A model generated the notes under the pieces. The model worked only from the letters and a program-made list of their open reading frames with translations. It did no database searches and was not told the DNA's origin. Of a stretch of DNA of 64,000 nucleotides, positions 51,559 to 59,843 are shown in pieces (the stretch's first letter is position 1; each line of letters begins with the position of its first letter). The stretch is from Bradyrhizobium guangxiense (GTDB lineage: Bacteria; Pseudomonadota; Alphaproteobacteria; Rhizobiales; Xanthobacteraceae): assembly GCF_004114915.1 (NCBI RefSeq), contig NZ_CP022219.1:2200501-2264500 (forward strand), written 5' to 3'. The position numbers and the translations under genes were made by a program.

Positions 51559-52868
51559 TGCCGGCAGGGCTCGTCATCTCCGCGCCTGCCTCCGGTGTCG
51601 GCAAGACCACGCTGATCCTGGCGCTCGCGCGTGCCTGGCGCAATCGCGGCTTGGAGGTGCAGTGCTTCAAGAGCGGGCCCGACTATATCGATCCTGCCTT
51701 TCATGCCGCCGCCACGGGACGCGCCTCCGTCAACGTCGACAGCTGGGCGATGGATCGTGCTGCCATCGCGCATCTCGTCAGCCGCGGTGCGGACGCCGAT
51801 GTCGTGCTCGCCGAGGGATCGATGGGCCTGTTCGATGGCGTCGCCGCGCGCGGCGTCTCCGGCACCGGCGCGACTGCCGACATCGCGGAGATGCTGGGCT
51901 GGCCGGTGCTGCTGGTGATCGATCCCTCGGGGCAGGCGCAGACGGCAGCCGCAGTCGCCGCGGGCCTTCGCGACTACCGCGCCGGCGTGCGTCTTTCGGG
52001 TGTCGTGCTCAACCGCGTCGCCAGCCCGCGCCACGAGGACCTGGTGCGGCGTGCGCTCGACGATGCCGGCATTGCCGTGTTCGGCGCGCTGCCGCGTCAT
52101 GCCGAGATCAGCCTGCCGACGCGGCATCTCGGCCTGGTGCAGGCCGAGGAGCAGGCGGAGATCGGCAAGCTGATCGAGGAAGCCGCGCGCTTCGTTGCCG
52201 CGCATGTCGATCTGGACGCGGTGCTGCGCTCCGCGGCCGGCTGGTCGCCGCAGCCGGCGGCGAGCCGCTTGAACGTGGCGCCGCCCGGCCAGCGCATCGC
52301 GCTCGCGCGCGATGCCGCCTTCTCCTTCGTCTATCCGCATATGCTGGAAGCCTGGCGCGCGGCGGGCGCCGAGATCTTGCCGTTCTCGCCGCTGGCCGAT
52401 GAAACGCCTGAGGCCAGCGCTGATGTCTGCTGGCTGCCCGGCGGCTATCCGGAGCTTCATGCCGGCAGGATCGCGTCCAATCTCCGTTTTCGCAGCGGCT
52501 TGCGCAGCTTCGCCGAAACGCGGCCGGTGCACGGCGAATGCGGAGGCTATATGGTGCTGGGAACTGCGTTGACCGATGCGGACGGTGTCCGCCATGAGAT
52601 GACAGGCCTGCTTGGTCTCGAGACGAGCTTTGCCAAACGCCGCATGCATCTGGGTTATCGTCTCGCGACGCTCGCCGCGCCGATGCCGGGACACCGCTCC
52701 GGTGCGCGCCTGCGCGGCCATGAGTTCCACTATTCGACCATTCTTGCCCAGCCTGATGCGCCGCTCGCGGTGGTGCATGATGCAACGGGCGCAGTCATCG
52801 CCGAGACCGGCTCCCGCCGCGGCCGTGCCACCGGCACGTTCTTTCATCTGATCGCGGAGGATCGGTGA
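51558..52868 (+). CDS. cobB: Hydrogenobyrinic acid a,c-diamide synthase (CobB)
   Basis: CobB is a glutamine-dependent ligase that amidates the a and c carboxylates. The 436-aa product has the N-terminal P-loop-like SAPASGVGKTTLILALARAW and FKSGPDYIDPAFH. Its C-terminal glutaminase-like domain has the cysteine in VHGECGGYMVLG and a late histidine in LRGHEFHYST. ATG 51558 has GGAGG 7 nt upstream, better spaced than GTG 51555. It overlaps cobA by 4 bp. Confidence 0.94.
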   Translation: MPAGLVISAPASGVGKTTLILALARAWRNRGLEVQCFKSGPDYIDPAFHAAATGRASVNVDSWAMDRAAIAHLVSRGADADVVLAEGSMGLFDGVAARGVSGTGATADIAEMLGWPVLLVIDPSGQAQTAAAVAAGLRDYRAGVRLSGVVLNRVASPRHEDLVRRALDDAGIAVFGALPRHAEISLPTRHLGLVQAEEQAEIGKLIEEAARFVAAHVDLDAVLRSAAGWSPQPAASRLNVAPPGQRIALARDAAFSFVYPHMLEAWRAAGAEILPFSPLADETPEASADVCWLPGGYPELHAGRIASNLRFRSGLRSFAETRPVHGECGGYMVLGTALTDADGVRHEMTGLLGLETSFAKRRMHLGYRLATLAAPMPGHRSGARLRGHEFHYSTILAQPDAPLAVVHDATGAVIAETGSRRGRATGTFFHLIAEDR

Positions 52869-53596
52869 GCGGATTCGTGTCCTTCATCTCCGCCGGGCCC
52901 GGCGATCCCGAGCTGCTCACGCTCAAGGGCGCCGCGCGGCTGCGCGAGGCCGACGTCGTGCTCTATGACGATCTCGCCTCGGGCGCGATCCTCGATCTCG
53001 CCCGGCGGGATGCCAATCTGGTCGCCGTGGGAAAGCGGGCAGGGCGGCCTTCGACCAAGCAGCATCACGTCAACCGCCTCCTGGTCGACTATGCCGCAAC
53101 CGGCGCGCGCGTGGTGCGGCTCAAGTCGGGCGATGCCGGCATTTTCGGTCGGCTCGAGGAAGAGCTGGAAGCGCTGCGCGAGGCCGGCATCGGCTATGAG
53201 ATCATTCCCGGCGTCACCTCGGCTTGCGTGGCGGCGGCCCGGGCCGGCATTCCCCTGACCCGGCGTCACACCTCGCGCCGGGTGCAGTTCGTGACCGGGG
53301 CCGACGTCACCGGCGAGCTGCCGCCAAATCTGAACTGGGCGGCGCTGGCCGACCCTGAAGCGACCACCGTGGTCTATATGGGCCGGCGCACTTTCCCGGC
53401 GCTTGCCGCAAAATTGATTGCCCACGGCCTCGCGCCAACCACCCCGGCGCTGTTCGCCGAATCCCTCGGCCGACCTGACGAGCGGCTGGTCCGCACCACC
53501 ATTGCCGAGCTTGCCGAGCAGCTTGCCCGTGGCGGCGCCGCTTCGACCGCCGCCGTGATCCTGTTTGGCGCGCTGGCAGGGGATTATCCGTCATGA
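52865..53596 (+). CDS. cobA: Uroporphyrinogen-III C-methyltransferase (SUMT)
   Basis: This 243-aa enzyme makes precorrin-2 from uroporphyrinogen III with two SAM methylations, the entry into corrin synthesis. Motifs are FISAGPGDPELLTLKGAARL, RLKSGDAGIFGRLEEELEAL and IPGVTSACVAAARAGIPLT. The GTG start overlaps the cobB stop. It is the last gene of the cobL-E-M-B-A series before riboswitch 2. Confidence 0.94.
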   Translation: MSGFVSFISAGPGDPELLTLKGAARLREADVVLYDDLASGAILDLARRDANLVAVGKRAGRPSTKQHHVNRLLVDYAATGARVVRLKSGDAGIFGRLEEELEALREAGIGYEIIPGVTSACVAAARAGIPLTRRHTSRRVQFVTGADVTGELPPNLNWAALADPEATTVVYMGRRTFPALAAKLIAHGLAPTTPALFAESLGRPDERLVRTTIAELAEQLARGGAASTAAVILFGALAGDYPS

Positions 53597-53658
53597 TCGC
53601 CCCGGCCGCGCCTCGCCCCTTGACGCAGGCGCGGCGAAAGGGGCACACAGGAGCGGCA

Positions 53659-53849
53659 TGGTGCTCAACGTGGCGCAAAGCGCCGGAGCATAATCGGGAA
53701 TGGGGGTGGGCGGACCCAGTTGCGGCGCCCAAACCCCCAGCCGCCCCCGCGACTGTAAGCGGTGAGGGACTCCGATCAGCCACTGGGCCGCAAGGCCCGG
53801 GAAGGCCGGAGAACCGCAAGTGAGCCGCCAGCCAGGAGACCGGCCCTGC
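53659..53849 (+). promoter_or_regulatory. Cobalamin riboswitch 2 (cbiM-cobF-cobT)
   Basis: Aptamer blocks in order are GGTGCTCAAC, GGGAATGGGG, GCCGCCCCCGCGACTGTAAGC, AGCCACTGGG, CCGGGAAGGCCGG and the B12 box AGCCAGGAGACCGGCC (near 53830). It lies about 50 nt before the cbiM-like start. A -35-like TTGACG is at 53620-53625. Confidence 0.9.
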
Positions 53850-53899
53850 ACGTTTTGAGGCCAAGGCCGTCGGGTGTGACGGCAGGAAGGATCTGAGCC

Positions 53900-54577
53900 A
53901 TGCATATCGAACCCGGCATCGTGACGGGCGCCAAGCTCGTGTTGAGTTACGCAACCGGCATCGCCGCAGGCGGCGTTGCCTTGAAGCTCGCGGCCGAGAC
54001 CGTGCGCGAGCAGGGCATCGGCTCGTTCGCGGCGCGGACGCTCGCCACCACCGCTGTCGTCTTCACCTTCTTCGAGATCCTGCCGCACTTCCCGGTCGGG
54101 GTGTCCGAGGTGCACTTCATTCTCGGCTCGACCTTGTTCCTGCTGTTCGGCGCGGCGCCCGCGGCCTTCGGCCTCGCGTTCGGCCTGCTGCTTCAGGGCG
54201 TGTTGTTCGAGCCGGCCGACCTGCCGCAATACGGCATGAACGTCACGACTCTGCTGGTGCCGCTGTTCGCGATCCAGGCGATCGCCTCGCGGATCATCTC
54301 GCGCAACACCGCCTATGTCGACCTCAGGTATCGCCAGGCGCTGGCGCTGTCGACGACCTATCAGGCCGGCGTGATCGGCTGGGTGGCGTTCTGGGCGCTC
54401 TATGGCTCCGGCTTTGCCATGACCAACCTCGCCAACATCGCGACGTTCGCGGCGTCCTACGCGCTGGTCATCGTGATCGAGCCGCTCGCCGATCTCGCCG
54501 TGCTGGCGCTGGCCAAGTCGCTGCGCGGCGTCACCGCGCCGGGCTTCGTCACCCCGCGCCTGCATAACGCGGCCTGA
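53900..54577 (+). CDS. cbiM: CbiM-like transporter core protein, no CbiNQO neighbours
   Basis: This 225-aa membrane protein starts with the conserved MHIEPG N-terminus of CbiM/NikM, whose second-position histidine helps bind cobalt or nickel. It has about six hydrophobic helices and an internal VSEVHFILGSTLFLLFGAAP segment. It is directly behind a cobalamin riboswitch and ahead of cobF, so cobalt is the likely ion. No CbiN, CbiQ or CbiO gene is in the window. It may work with a remote energising module or as a divergent, solitary transporter. Confidence 0.8.
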   Translation: MHIEPGIVTGAKLVLSYATGIAAGGVALKLAAETVREQGIGSFAARTLATTAVVFTFFEILPHFPVGVSEVHFILGSTLFLLFGAAPAAFGLAFGLLLQGVLFEPADLPQYGMNVTTLLVPLFAIQAIASRIISRNTAYVDLRYRQALALSTTYQAGVIGWVAFWALYGSGFAMTNLANIATFAASYALVIVIEPLADLAVLALAKSLRGVTAPGFVTPRLHNAA

Positions 54578-54617
54578 AGAGACAAGGGGCGGCCGTCATG
54601 GCCGCCCCACGCGCGCG

Positions 54618-55367
54618 ATGCTCACGCTTTCCCTGATCGGCATCGGTTGCGGCGATCCTGGCCAGCTCACGTGCGCCGCCGTTCAGGCCATCAATGCCGC
54701 CGATCTCATCCTGATCCCGCGCAAGGGAACGGCGAAGTCCGATCTCGCCGATCTCAGGCGGACGATTTGCGCGGATGTGCTGACCAACGACAGGACCGTT
54801 GTCGCCGAGTTCGATCTTCCGGTGCGGGAGGCCGGTGAAGCAGACTACCGCAAGGGCGTCGACGATTGGCACGATGCGGTTGCCGCGACCTGGCAGCAAG
54901 CGATTGCAAATCATCTCGGGAGCGAAGGCAGGGTTGCGCTGCTGATCTGGGGCGATCCTTCGCTCTATGATTCCTCGCTGCGCATCGCGCGAAGATTGGA
55001 TCCCTTGCCTGATATCGAGGTCGTGCCCGGCATCACCTCGATCCAGGCGCTGTGCGCGGCGCATGCGCTGCCGCTCAACGACATCGGCGAGCCGTTTCTG
55101 GTCACGACGGGACGGCGCTTGCGCGAAGGTGGCTGGCCGCTGGGCGTCGACACTGTGGTGGTGATGCTCGACGGCGGCGCGGCGTTTCAATCGCTCGATC
55201 CGGCCGGGCTTCAAATCCATTGGGGCGCCTATCTCGGCATGCCCGATCAGATCATCATGTCCGGCGTGCTGGCCGAGATCGGCCCGCGCATCGTCGCGGC
55301 GCGCCAGGAAGCGCGCGCGCGGCATGGCTGGATCATGGACAGCTATATCCTCAAGCGTATGCGTTAA
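54618..55367 (+). CDS. cobF: Precorrin-6A synthase, deacetylating (CobF)
   Basis: CobF methylates C1 and removes the acetyl group to form precorrin-6A, an enzyme specific to the aerobic route. The 249-aa product has the N-terminal LSLIGIGCGDPGQLTCAAVQ and ALLIWGDPSLYDSSLRIARR motifs. It follows cbiM by 40 bp and precedes cobT by 10 bp, in the riboswitch-2 operon. Confidence 0.93.
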   Translation: MLTLSLIGIGCGDPGQLTCAAVQAINAADLILIPRKGTAKSDLADLRRTICADVLTNDRTVVAEFDLPVREAGEADYRKGVDDWHDAVAATWQQAIANHLGSEGRVALLIWGDPSLYDSSLRIARRLDPLPDIEVVPGITSIQALCAAHALPLNDIGEPFLVTTGRRLREGGWPLGVDTVVVMLDGGAAFQSLDPAGLQIHWGAYLGMPDQIIMSGVLAEIGPRIVAARQEARARHGWIMDSYILKRMR

Positions 55368-55377
55368 GCGAGGCAGC

Positions 55378-56436
55378 ATGCTCCCCGAATGGGTCACCCA
55401 GAATTGCCCCGAGATCTCCGCGCTCCATCGCGAGGCTGCGATTGCGCGACAGGCGCAGCTGACAAAGCCGACCGGCGCGCTCGGACGGCTGGAGCAGCTC
55501 GCGATCGAGCTCGCAGGCCTGCAGGCGACCGAGCAGCCGCGCGCGGCACGCGTGCCGATCATCGTCTTCGCCGGCGATCACGGCATCGTCGCGCAGGGCG
55601 TCTCGGCGTATCCGCAAGGCGTGACCATCGCGATGATGGCGAATTTCGCTGCCGGGGGCGCGGCGATCTCGGTGCTGGCGCGCGAGCTGGGCTCGCGTCT
55701 GGAAGTGGTCGACGCCGGCACGCTGGCGCAGGAGGCGATGCCCGATATCATCACCGACAAGCCGCGCCATGGCACCCGGGACTTCAGCGTGGAGGCCGCT
55801 CTGCTGCCTGCGGAGCTGGCGTTCGCCTTCGAGACCGGCCAGCGCGCGGTTACGCGCGCGGCCATCGAGCAGCCCGACCTGCTGATCTTCGGCGAGATGG
55901 GGATCGGCAATACCACGACATCGGCGACGATTGCCGCGAGTCTGCTTGGCGTGAGCGCCGAGGAGATTGCAGGCAGCGGCACCGGGGTCGATGCGGCCGG
56001 CCGTGCGCACAAGGCGCGGGTGATCGATGCGGCGATCGCCCATCATGGTGTCGCGGGCGCCTCGTCGGAAAAGATCCTGTGCGCCGTCGGCGGCTTCGAG
56101 ATCGCGGCGATCTCGGGTGCGATCATTGCGGCCGCGCAGCGCCGCATTCCCGTGCTGATCGACGGCTTCATCGTATCGGTGGCCGCGCTTGCGGCCGTGC
56201 GGCTCAACCCGTCGTGCCGGCCGTTCCTGCTGCCGTCGCATCAATCGGCGGAGCAGGGGCATCGGCTGGTGCTGCGCGCGCTGAACGTGCAGCCGTTGAT
56301 CAGCCTCGATCTCAGGCTCGGGGAGGGATCGGGTGCGGCGATCGCGCTGCCGCTGGTGCGCATTGCCTGCGCGCTTCACAACGGCATGGCGACCTTTGCG
56401 GAGGCCAATGTGCCGGATCGACCTCAAGCGCGATGA
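55378..56436 (+). CDS. cobT: Nicotinate-nucleotide-dimethylbenzimidazole phosphoribosyltransferase
   Basis: This 352-aa enzyme (CobU in P. denitrificans naming) makes alpha-ribazole phosphate from dimethylbenzimidazole. Family features are KPTGALGRLEQLAIELAGLQ, the FAGDHGIVAQGVSAYP loop and the glutamate in LRLGEGSGAAIAL as catalytic base. ATG 55378 has GAGG upstream and lies 10 bp after cobF. A palindromic repeat and a convergent phosphatase gene follow. Confidence 0.94.
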   Translation: MLPEWVTQNCPEISALHREAAIARQAQLTKPTGALGRLEQLAIELAGLQATEQPRAARVPIIVFAGDHGIVAQGVSAYPQGVTIAMMANFAAGGAAISVLARELGSRLEVVDAGTLAQEAMPDIITDKPRHGTRDFSVEAALLPAELAFAFETGQRAVTRAAIEQPDLLIFGEMGIGNTTTSATIAASLLGVSAEEIAGSGTGVDAAGRAHKARVIDAAIAHHGVAGASSEKILCAVGGFEIAAISGAIIAAAQRRIPVLIDGFIVSVAALAAVRLNPSCRPFLLPSHQSAEQGHRLVLRALNVQPLISLDLRLGEGSGAAIALPLVRIACALHNGMATFAEANVPDRPQAR

Positions 56437-56477
56437 GATTTAGATGAATCGTCATCGCGCTTTAGGTTGTTGTTTGT

Positions 56478-56522
56478 GCATGATCTTTCCGGGAAACCGC
56501 TTCGCACTTTTCCGGATCATGC
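56478..56522. repeat. 45-bp palindromic intergenic repeat, copy 2
   Basis: This matches the inverse complement of the norC-norB element at 4637-4681, with only a few mismatches over 45 nt. The ends are GCATGATC and GATCATGC. It lies between the convergent cobT and phosphatase genes and may act as a two-way terminator. Confidence 0.75.
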
Positions 56523-56523
56523 T

Positions 56524-57096
56524 TTAGCTGATCCGCTGATTGACCGAAACGATGCGCCAGCCGCTGGCGAGGCGATCGATCCGGGTCAGCGACAGCGGAT
56601 CGATCACGAAGCGCAAGGCGGCCTGCGGCGTGAGATCCAGCGCGATGCAGAGCACGGCGCGGATGGTGCCGGAATGCACGACGAGCGTGGCGGGGCCAGC
56701 TCCGATCCGCGCCAGACCCGGCCGGACGCGCGCAACCTGGTCCGCAAAGCTCTCGCCCCCCGGCGGCCGTCCGCCGGCCGGATCATTCCAGAACTGCGCG
56801 TAAGTCTCGCCGCCGCTGGCCGAGAGCGCGTCGTGTCGATGGCCGGTCCAGTCGCCGAAATCCTGCTCGCGGAATTCAGCGACGAGCTCCGGTTCGAGCC
56901 CCAGCGCGCGTGCGGTCTCGACCGTCCGCCGCGACGGGCTGGCATAGCTGGAGCCATTCGCGGGCAGATGCCGCCGCAGAGCGTCCAGCTGCGCGCGATC
57001 ACCGAGATCGGCCGGCGCGTCGGCGGCGTGGATCGTCCCTTTGACGCCGTCGACCGGCGCATGCCGTATCAGCCAGAGCAAGGTCTCGCCTTCCAT
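56524..57096 (-). CDS. Histidine phosphatase, alpha-ribazole phosphatase-like
   Basis: This 190-aa phosphoglycerate-mutase-superfamily phosphatase has the RHG-type motif in LWLIRHAPVDG, the TARALGLEPELVAEFREQDF segment and the second histidine in TLVVHSGTIRA. Its place beside cobT suggests removal of phosphate from alpha-ribazole 5'-phosphate, the enteric CobC role. ATG 57096 has GGAGA about 7 nt upstream; the frame extends further but without such a site. It is divergent from the riboswitch-3 transcript. Confidence 0.8.
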   Translation of the reverse strand: MEGETLLWLIRHAPVDGVKGTIHAADAPADLGDRAQLDALRRHLPANGSSYASPSRRTVETARALGLEPELVAEFREQDFGDWTGHRHDALSASGGETYAQFWNDPAGGRPPGGESFADQVARVRPGLARIGAGPATLVVHSGTIRAVLCIALDLTPQAALRFVIDPLSLTRIDRLASGWRIVSVNQRIS

Positions 57097-57150
57097 GCTC
57101 GTCTCTCCAAGGAAGTTGGTCGCTGTGGCCCTAACGCCGCAACTGCCACA

Positions 57151-57180
57151 TTGACTCTGTTGTGATGGTAATCCTAGATG
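57151..57180 (+). promoter_or_regulatory. Candidate promoter for the receptor transcript
   Basis: TTGACT (57151-57156) and TAGATG (57175-57180) are spaced 18 bp and lie just upstream of riboswitch 3. The -10 is weak, so the call is tentative. Confidence 0.3.
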
Positions 57181-57186
57181 CTCGCG

Positions 57187-57358
57187 ACGGTTTCCCCGAG
57201 AGGGGATGAAAAGGGAATGCGGTGCGGGGAATTTGTCCCCAATGCCGTGGCTGCCCCCGCAACTGTGAGCGGATAATCCTTCGTCACAAGCCACTGGGTC
57301 CTCGGTCCCGGGAAGGCGACGAAGCGGTGATGCCCCGCGAGCCAGGAGACCTGCCGTC
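57187..57358 (+). promoter_or_regulatory. Cobalamin riboswitch 3 (TonB-dependent receptor)
   Basis: Aptamer blocks in order are GGGAATGCGGTGCGGGGAA, GCTGCCCCCGCAACTGTGAG, AAGCCACTGGG, CCGGGAAGGCG and the B12 box GCCAGGAGACCTGCCG (57341-57356). It lies 130 nt before the receptor start. Of the three riboswitches here it is closest to the textbook consensus. Confidence 0.93.
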
Positions 57359-57487
57359 AGCCGTGGTCACACGCGAAGATGTCGGTCGGGGAGTACAGAC
57401 ATTCGGCTTCATCGGACGGCTGCAAGGCCAACAGGTGAGACCTCGTTCGCTGTGACGTGCCACTGACGTCATACCGAGGTCCGAACT

Positions 57488-59830
57488 GTGTTTTCCATTC
57501 GTATCGTACGACCGCCCAGCGTCCTGCTCGCGTCCGCCACGCTCACATCCCTCGTCGCTCTCGATCTGCCTTCCGCGTGGGCGCAGCAGGCCCGCGAGCC
57601 GCTGCCGCCCGTGGAAGTGTCGCCACCACAATCCCGCAAGCCGGCCAAGCCGACTGCCCGCGAGGCGCAGAGCGCGCGCCGCCCGGGCGCTACAGCCGCA
57701 GCGCCAAAACCCGTCGTGCCGGCTGCGCCGGCGCAGACGCCGCTCAACACCAATGCGGTGGCCGAAAGCGCTTCACGCCTTGGGCTGACCGTGCGCGAGA
57801 CGCCCGCGACCGTCGAGGTGATCTCCGCCGAGGCCATGCGCGAGCAGGGCTATCGCACCGTGTCCGAGGTGGCACAGGGCGCGGTCGGCGTCACCTCCGG
57901 CGACGCGCCCGGGGAGCCGGCGGGCTTCTCGATGCGAGGCTTCACCAACAGCCAGATCAACACGCTCTACAACGGCATCAAGATCGGTCCGCAGAACATG
58001 ACCTCGCGGATCATGGACACCGCCAATCTGGAGGCCGTGGAATTCCTCAAAGGCCCGGCCTCGCTGATCTCGGGCGAGGGCGCCGCCGGCGGTGCGATCA
58101 ACTTCGTCACCAGGCAGCCGCACATCGGTCCGATCCGCAATGAGGCGGACTTTTCGTACGACTCCCTGAACTCGTTCCGCACGCATTACGGCTCGGGCGG
58201 CAGCACCAATGTGCAAGGCCTCGACTACCGCTTCGACATCAGCCGCTCCTCGCTCAACGGCTTTGTCGACGACACCAACACCAGGACGTTCGACGTCTCC
58301 GGGCAGATGAACTACCGGATCTCCGACCGTCTCAAGATCTGGGGCGCGATCGAGTACCGCGAGGATCGCGGAAAGGCCTATTGGGGCGCGCCGCTGGTGC
58401 CGGTCGCCTTCAGCGGTTCGCACGCGACGAGCGGCATCGTCTCCGGCAACTACGTCTCAAACTACAACGGAACCAATCTCGGTGCCGTCACCATCGACGA
58501 CCGCACCTTCAACACCAATTACAACGTCCTCGACAACCGCAACGTGGCACAGGAGGTGTGGCTGCGCGGCGGCTTCGAGCTGAAACTCGCGCCTGACCTG
58601 ACGTTGAAGAGCCAGGCCTATGGCTACGGCGCCGAGCGCAGCTGGTTCAACAACGAGGTCGAGGCGTTCAACTCCGGGACGAACCTGGTCGATCGGGAGC
58701 GCTTCTACGTCGCACACCGCCAGCGCCTCGTCGGCAACATCACCGACTTGATCTGGGACGCGAACATCGCAGGTTTCGACAACCGGCTGGTGACGACGCT
58801 GTCGTCAAGCTATCTCGATTTCGCCAGGCCGGGCGCCGCGAATTTCCCCGGCGATTCCGTTTCGCTGGTCGATCCCAATCGTGGCTTCTACGGCCTGCTC
58901 ACGACGCAGCAACAGACCGCGCGGATCGACAACGAGGCGCTGTCGTTCGAGGACCGGCTGAAGCTGACGCGCAGCTTCGCACTGGTCGGCGGCGTGCGTG
59001 TCGAGCATATCGGGCTCGACCGCAATTCGACCGACAAGAACGGCCTGGAGAAAGCGGGCTTCCCGTTCTCGAAGGACTGGGCGCCGGTGACCGGGCGCAT
59101 CGGCTATACCTGGGAGGCCGTCCCGGGCCTGACCTTCTTCAGCCAGTACGCGACCGGCGCCGACGTCTCTGCCAACAACATCTTCCTGCTGCTGCCGACC
59201 CAGCCGCTCGACCTGACGACGTCGCGCACCTACGAGACCGGCGTCAAGCATCTGTTCTGGGACAACAGGGCGGAGTGGTCATTCTCGGCCTACGACATCG
59301 AGCGCAAGAACGTCTATGCCGCGGCCGACGGCATGGCGCTCAACATCGCCGGGCGGCAGGAATCGAAGGGCGTCGAGCTTGCCGCGGCGGTGCGGCCGAT
59401 CGAGCCGCTGCGGCTCTGGGGCAACATCGCCTATGTCGATGCGCGCTATGCCGACTACAATTTCGCCGGCGGCTCGTTCTCGGGCAACACGCCGCCCAAC
59501 GTGCCGCGCGTCGTCGCCAATGCCGGCGCGTCCTACCGCTTCTTCACGCCCTGGCCGGTGGAGCTGGGCATCACCGGCCGCCATGTCGGCGACCGCTACA
59601 ACACCGATGCCAATGTGGTCACGATGAAGGCTTACACCGTGGCTGACGTCTATGCCTTCGTCGACATCCCCAAGACGGTGTTCAATGCGGTCGAGCAGGC
59701 CCGCCTGACCTTCCGCGTGCGCAACATCGCCGACAAGCGCTACGCGATCTGGGGCGATCCGTTCTATCCCGACCAGATCCTGCTCGGCGCGCCCAGGACT
59801 TACGAGCTCTCGGCCGCGTTCAAATGGTAG
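57488..59830 (+). CDS. TonB-dependent receptor under B12 riboswitch control
   Basis: This 780-aa outer-membrane receptor has a signal peptide ending near SAWA, a proline- and alanine-rich linker (residues 34-85), a plug domain with the TonB-plug motifs ETPATVEVISAEAMREQGYR and FLKGPASLISGEGAAGGAIN, and a 22-strand barrel ending in a terminal aromatic (FKW). The plug and barrel look like siderophore-type receptors (FpvA/FhuE style) rather than classical BtuB. Because a cobalamin riboswitch controls it, corrinoids or a cobalt chelate are the likely ligand. The GTG start has GAGG about 9 nt upstream. A PepSY protein gene follows 13 bp later. Confidence 0.88.
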   Translation: MFSIRIVRPPSVLLASATLTSLVALDLPSAWAQQAREPLPPVEVSPPQSRKPAKPTAREAQSARRPGATAAAPKPVVPAAPAQTPLNTNAVAESASRLGLTVRETPATVEVISAEAMREQGYRTVSEVAQGAVGVTSGDAPGEPAGFSMRGFTNSQINTLYNGIKIGPQNMTSRIMDTANLEAVEFLKGPASLISGEGAAGGAINFVTRQPHIGPIRNEADFSYDSLNSFRTHYGSGGSTNVQGLDYRFDISRSSLNGFVDDTNTRTFDVSGQMNYRISDRLKIWGAIEYREDRGKAYWGAPLVPVAFSGSHATSGIVSGNYVSNYNGTNLGAVTIDDRTFNTNYNVLDNRNVAQEVWLRGGFELKLAPDLTLKSQAYGYGAERSWFNNEVEAFNSGTNLVDRERFYVAHRQRLVGNITDLIWDANIAGFDNRLVTTLSSSYLDFARPGAANFPGDSVSLVDPNRGFYGLLTTQQQTARIDNEALSFEDRLKLTRSFALVGGVRVEHIGLDRNSTDKNGLEKAGFPFSKDWAPVTGRIGYTWEAVPGLTFFSQYATGADVSANNIFLLLPTQPLDLTTSRTYETGVKHLFWDNRAEWSFSAYDIERKNVYAAADGMALNIAGRQESKGVELAAAVRPIEPLRLWGNIAYVDARYADYNFAGGSFSGNTPPNVPRVVANAGASYRFFTPWPVELGITGRHVGDRYNTDANVVTMKAYTVADVYAFVDIPKTVFNAVEQARLTFRVRNIADKRYAIWGDPFYPDQILLGAPRTYELSAAFKW

Positions 59831-59843
59831 GGCGGCTGAGCGG

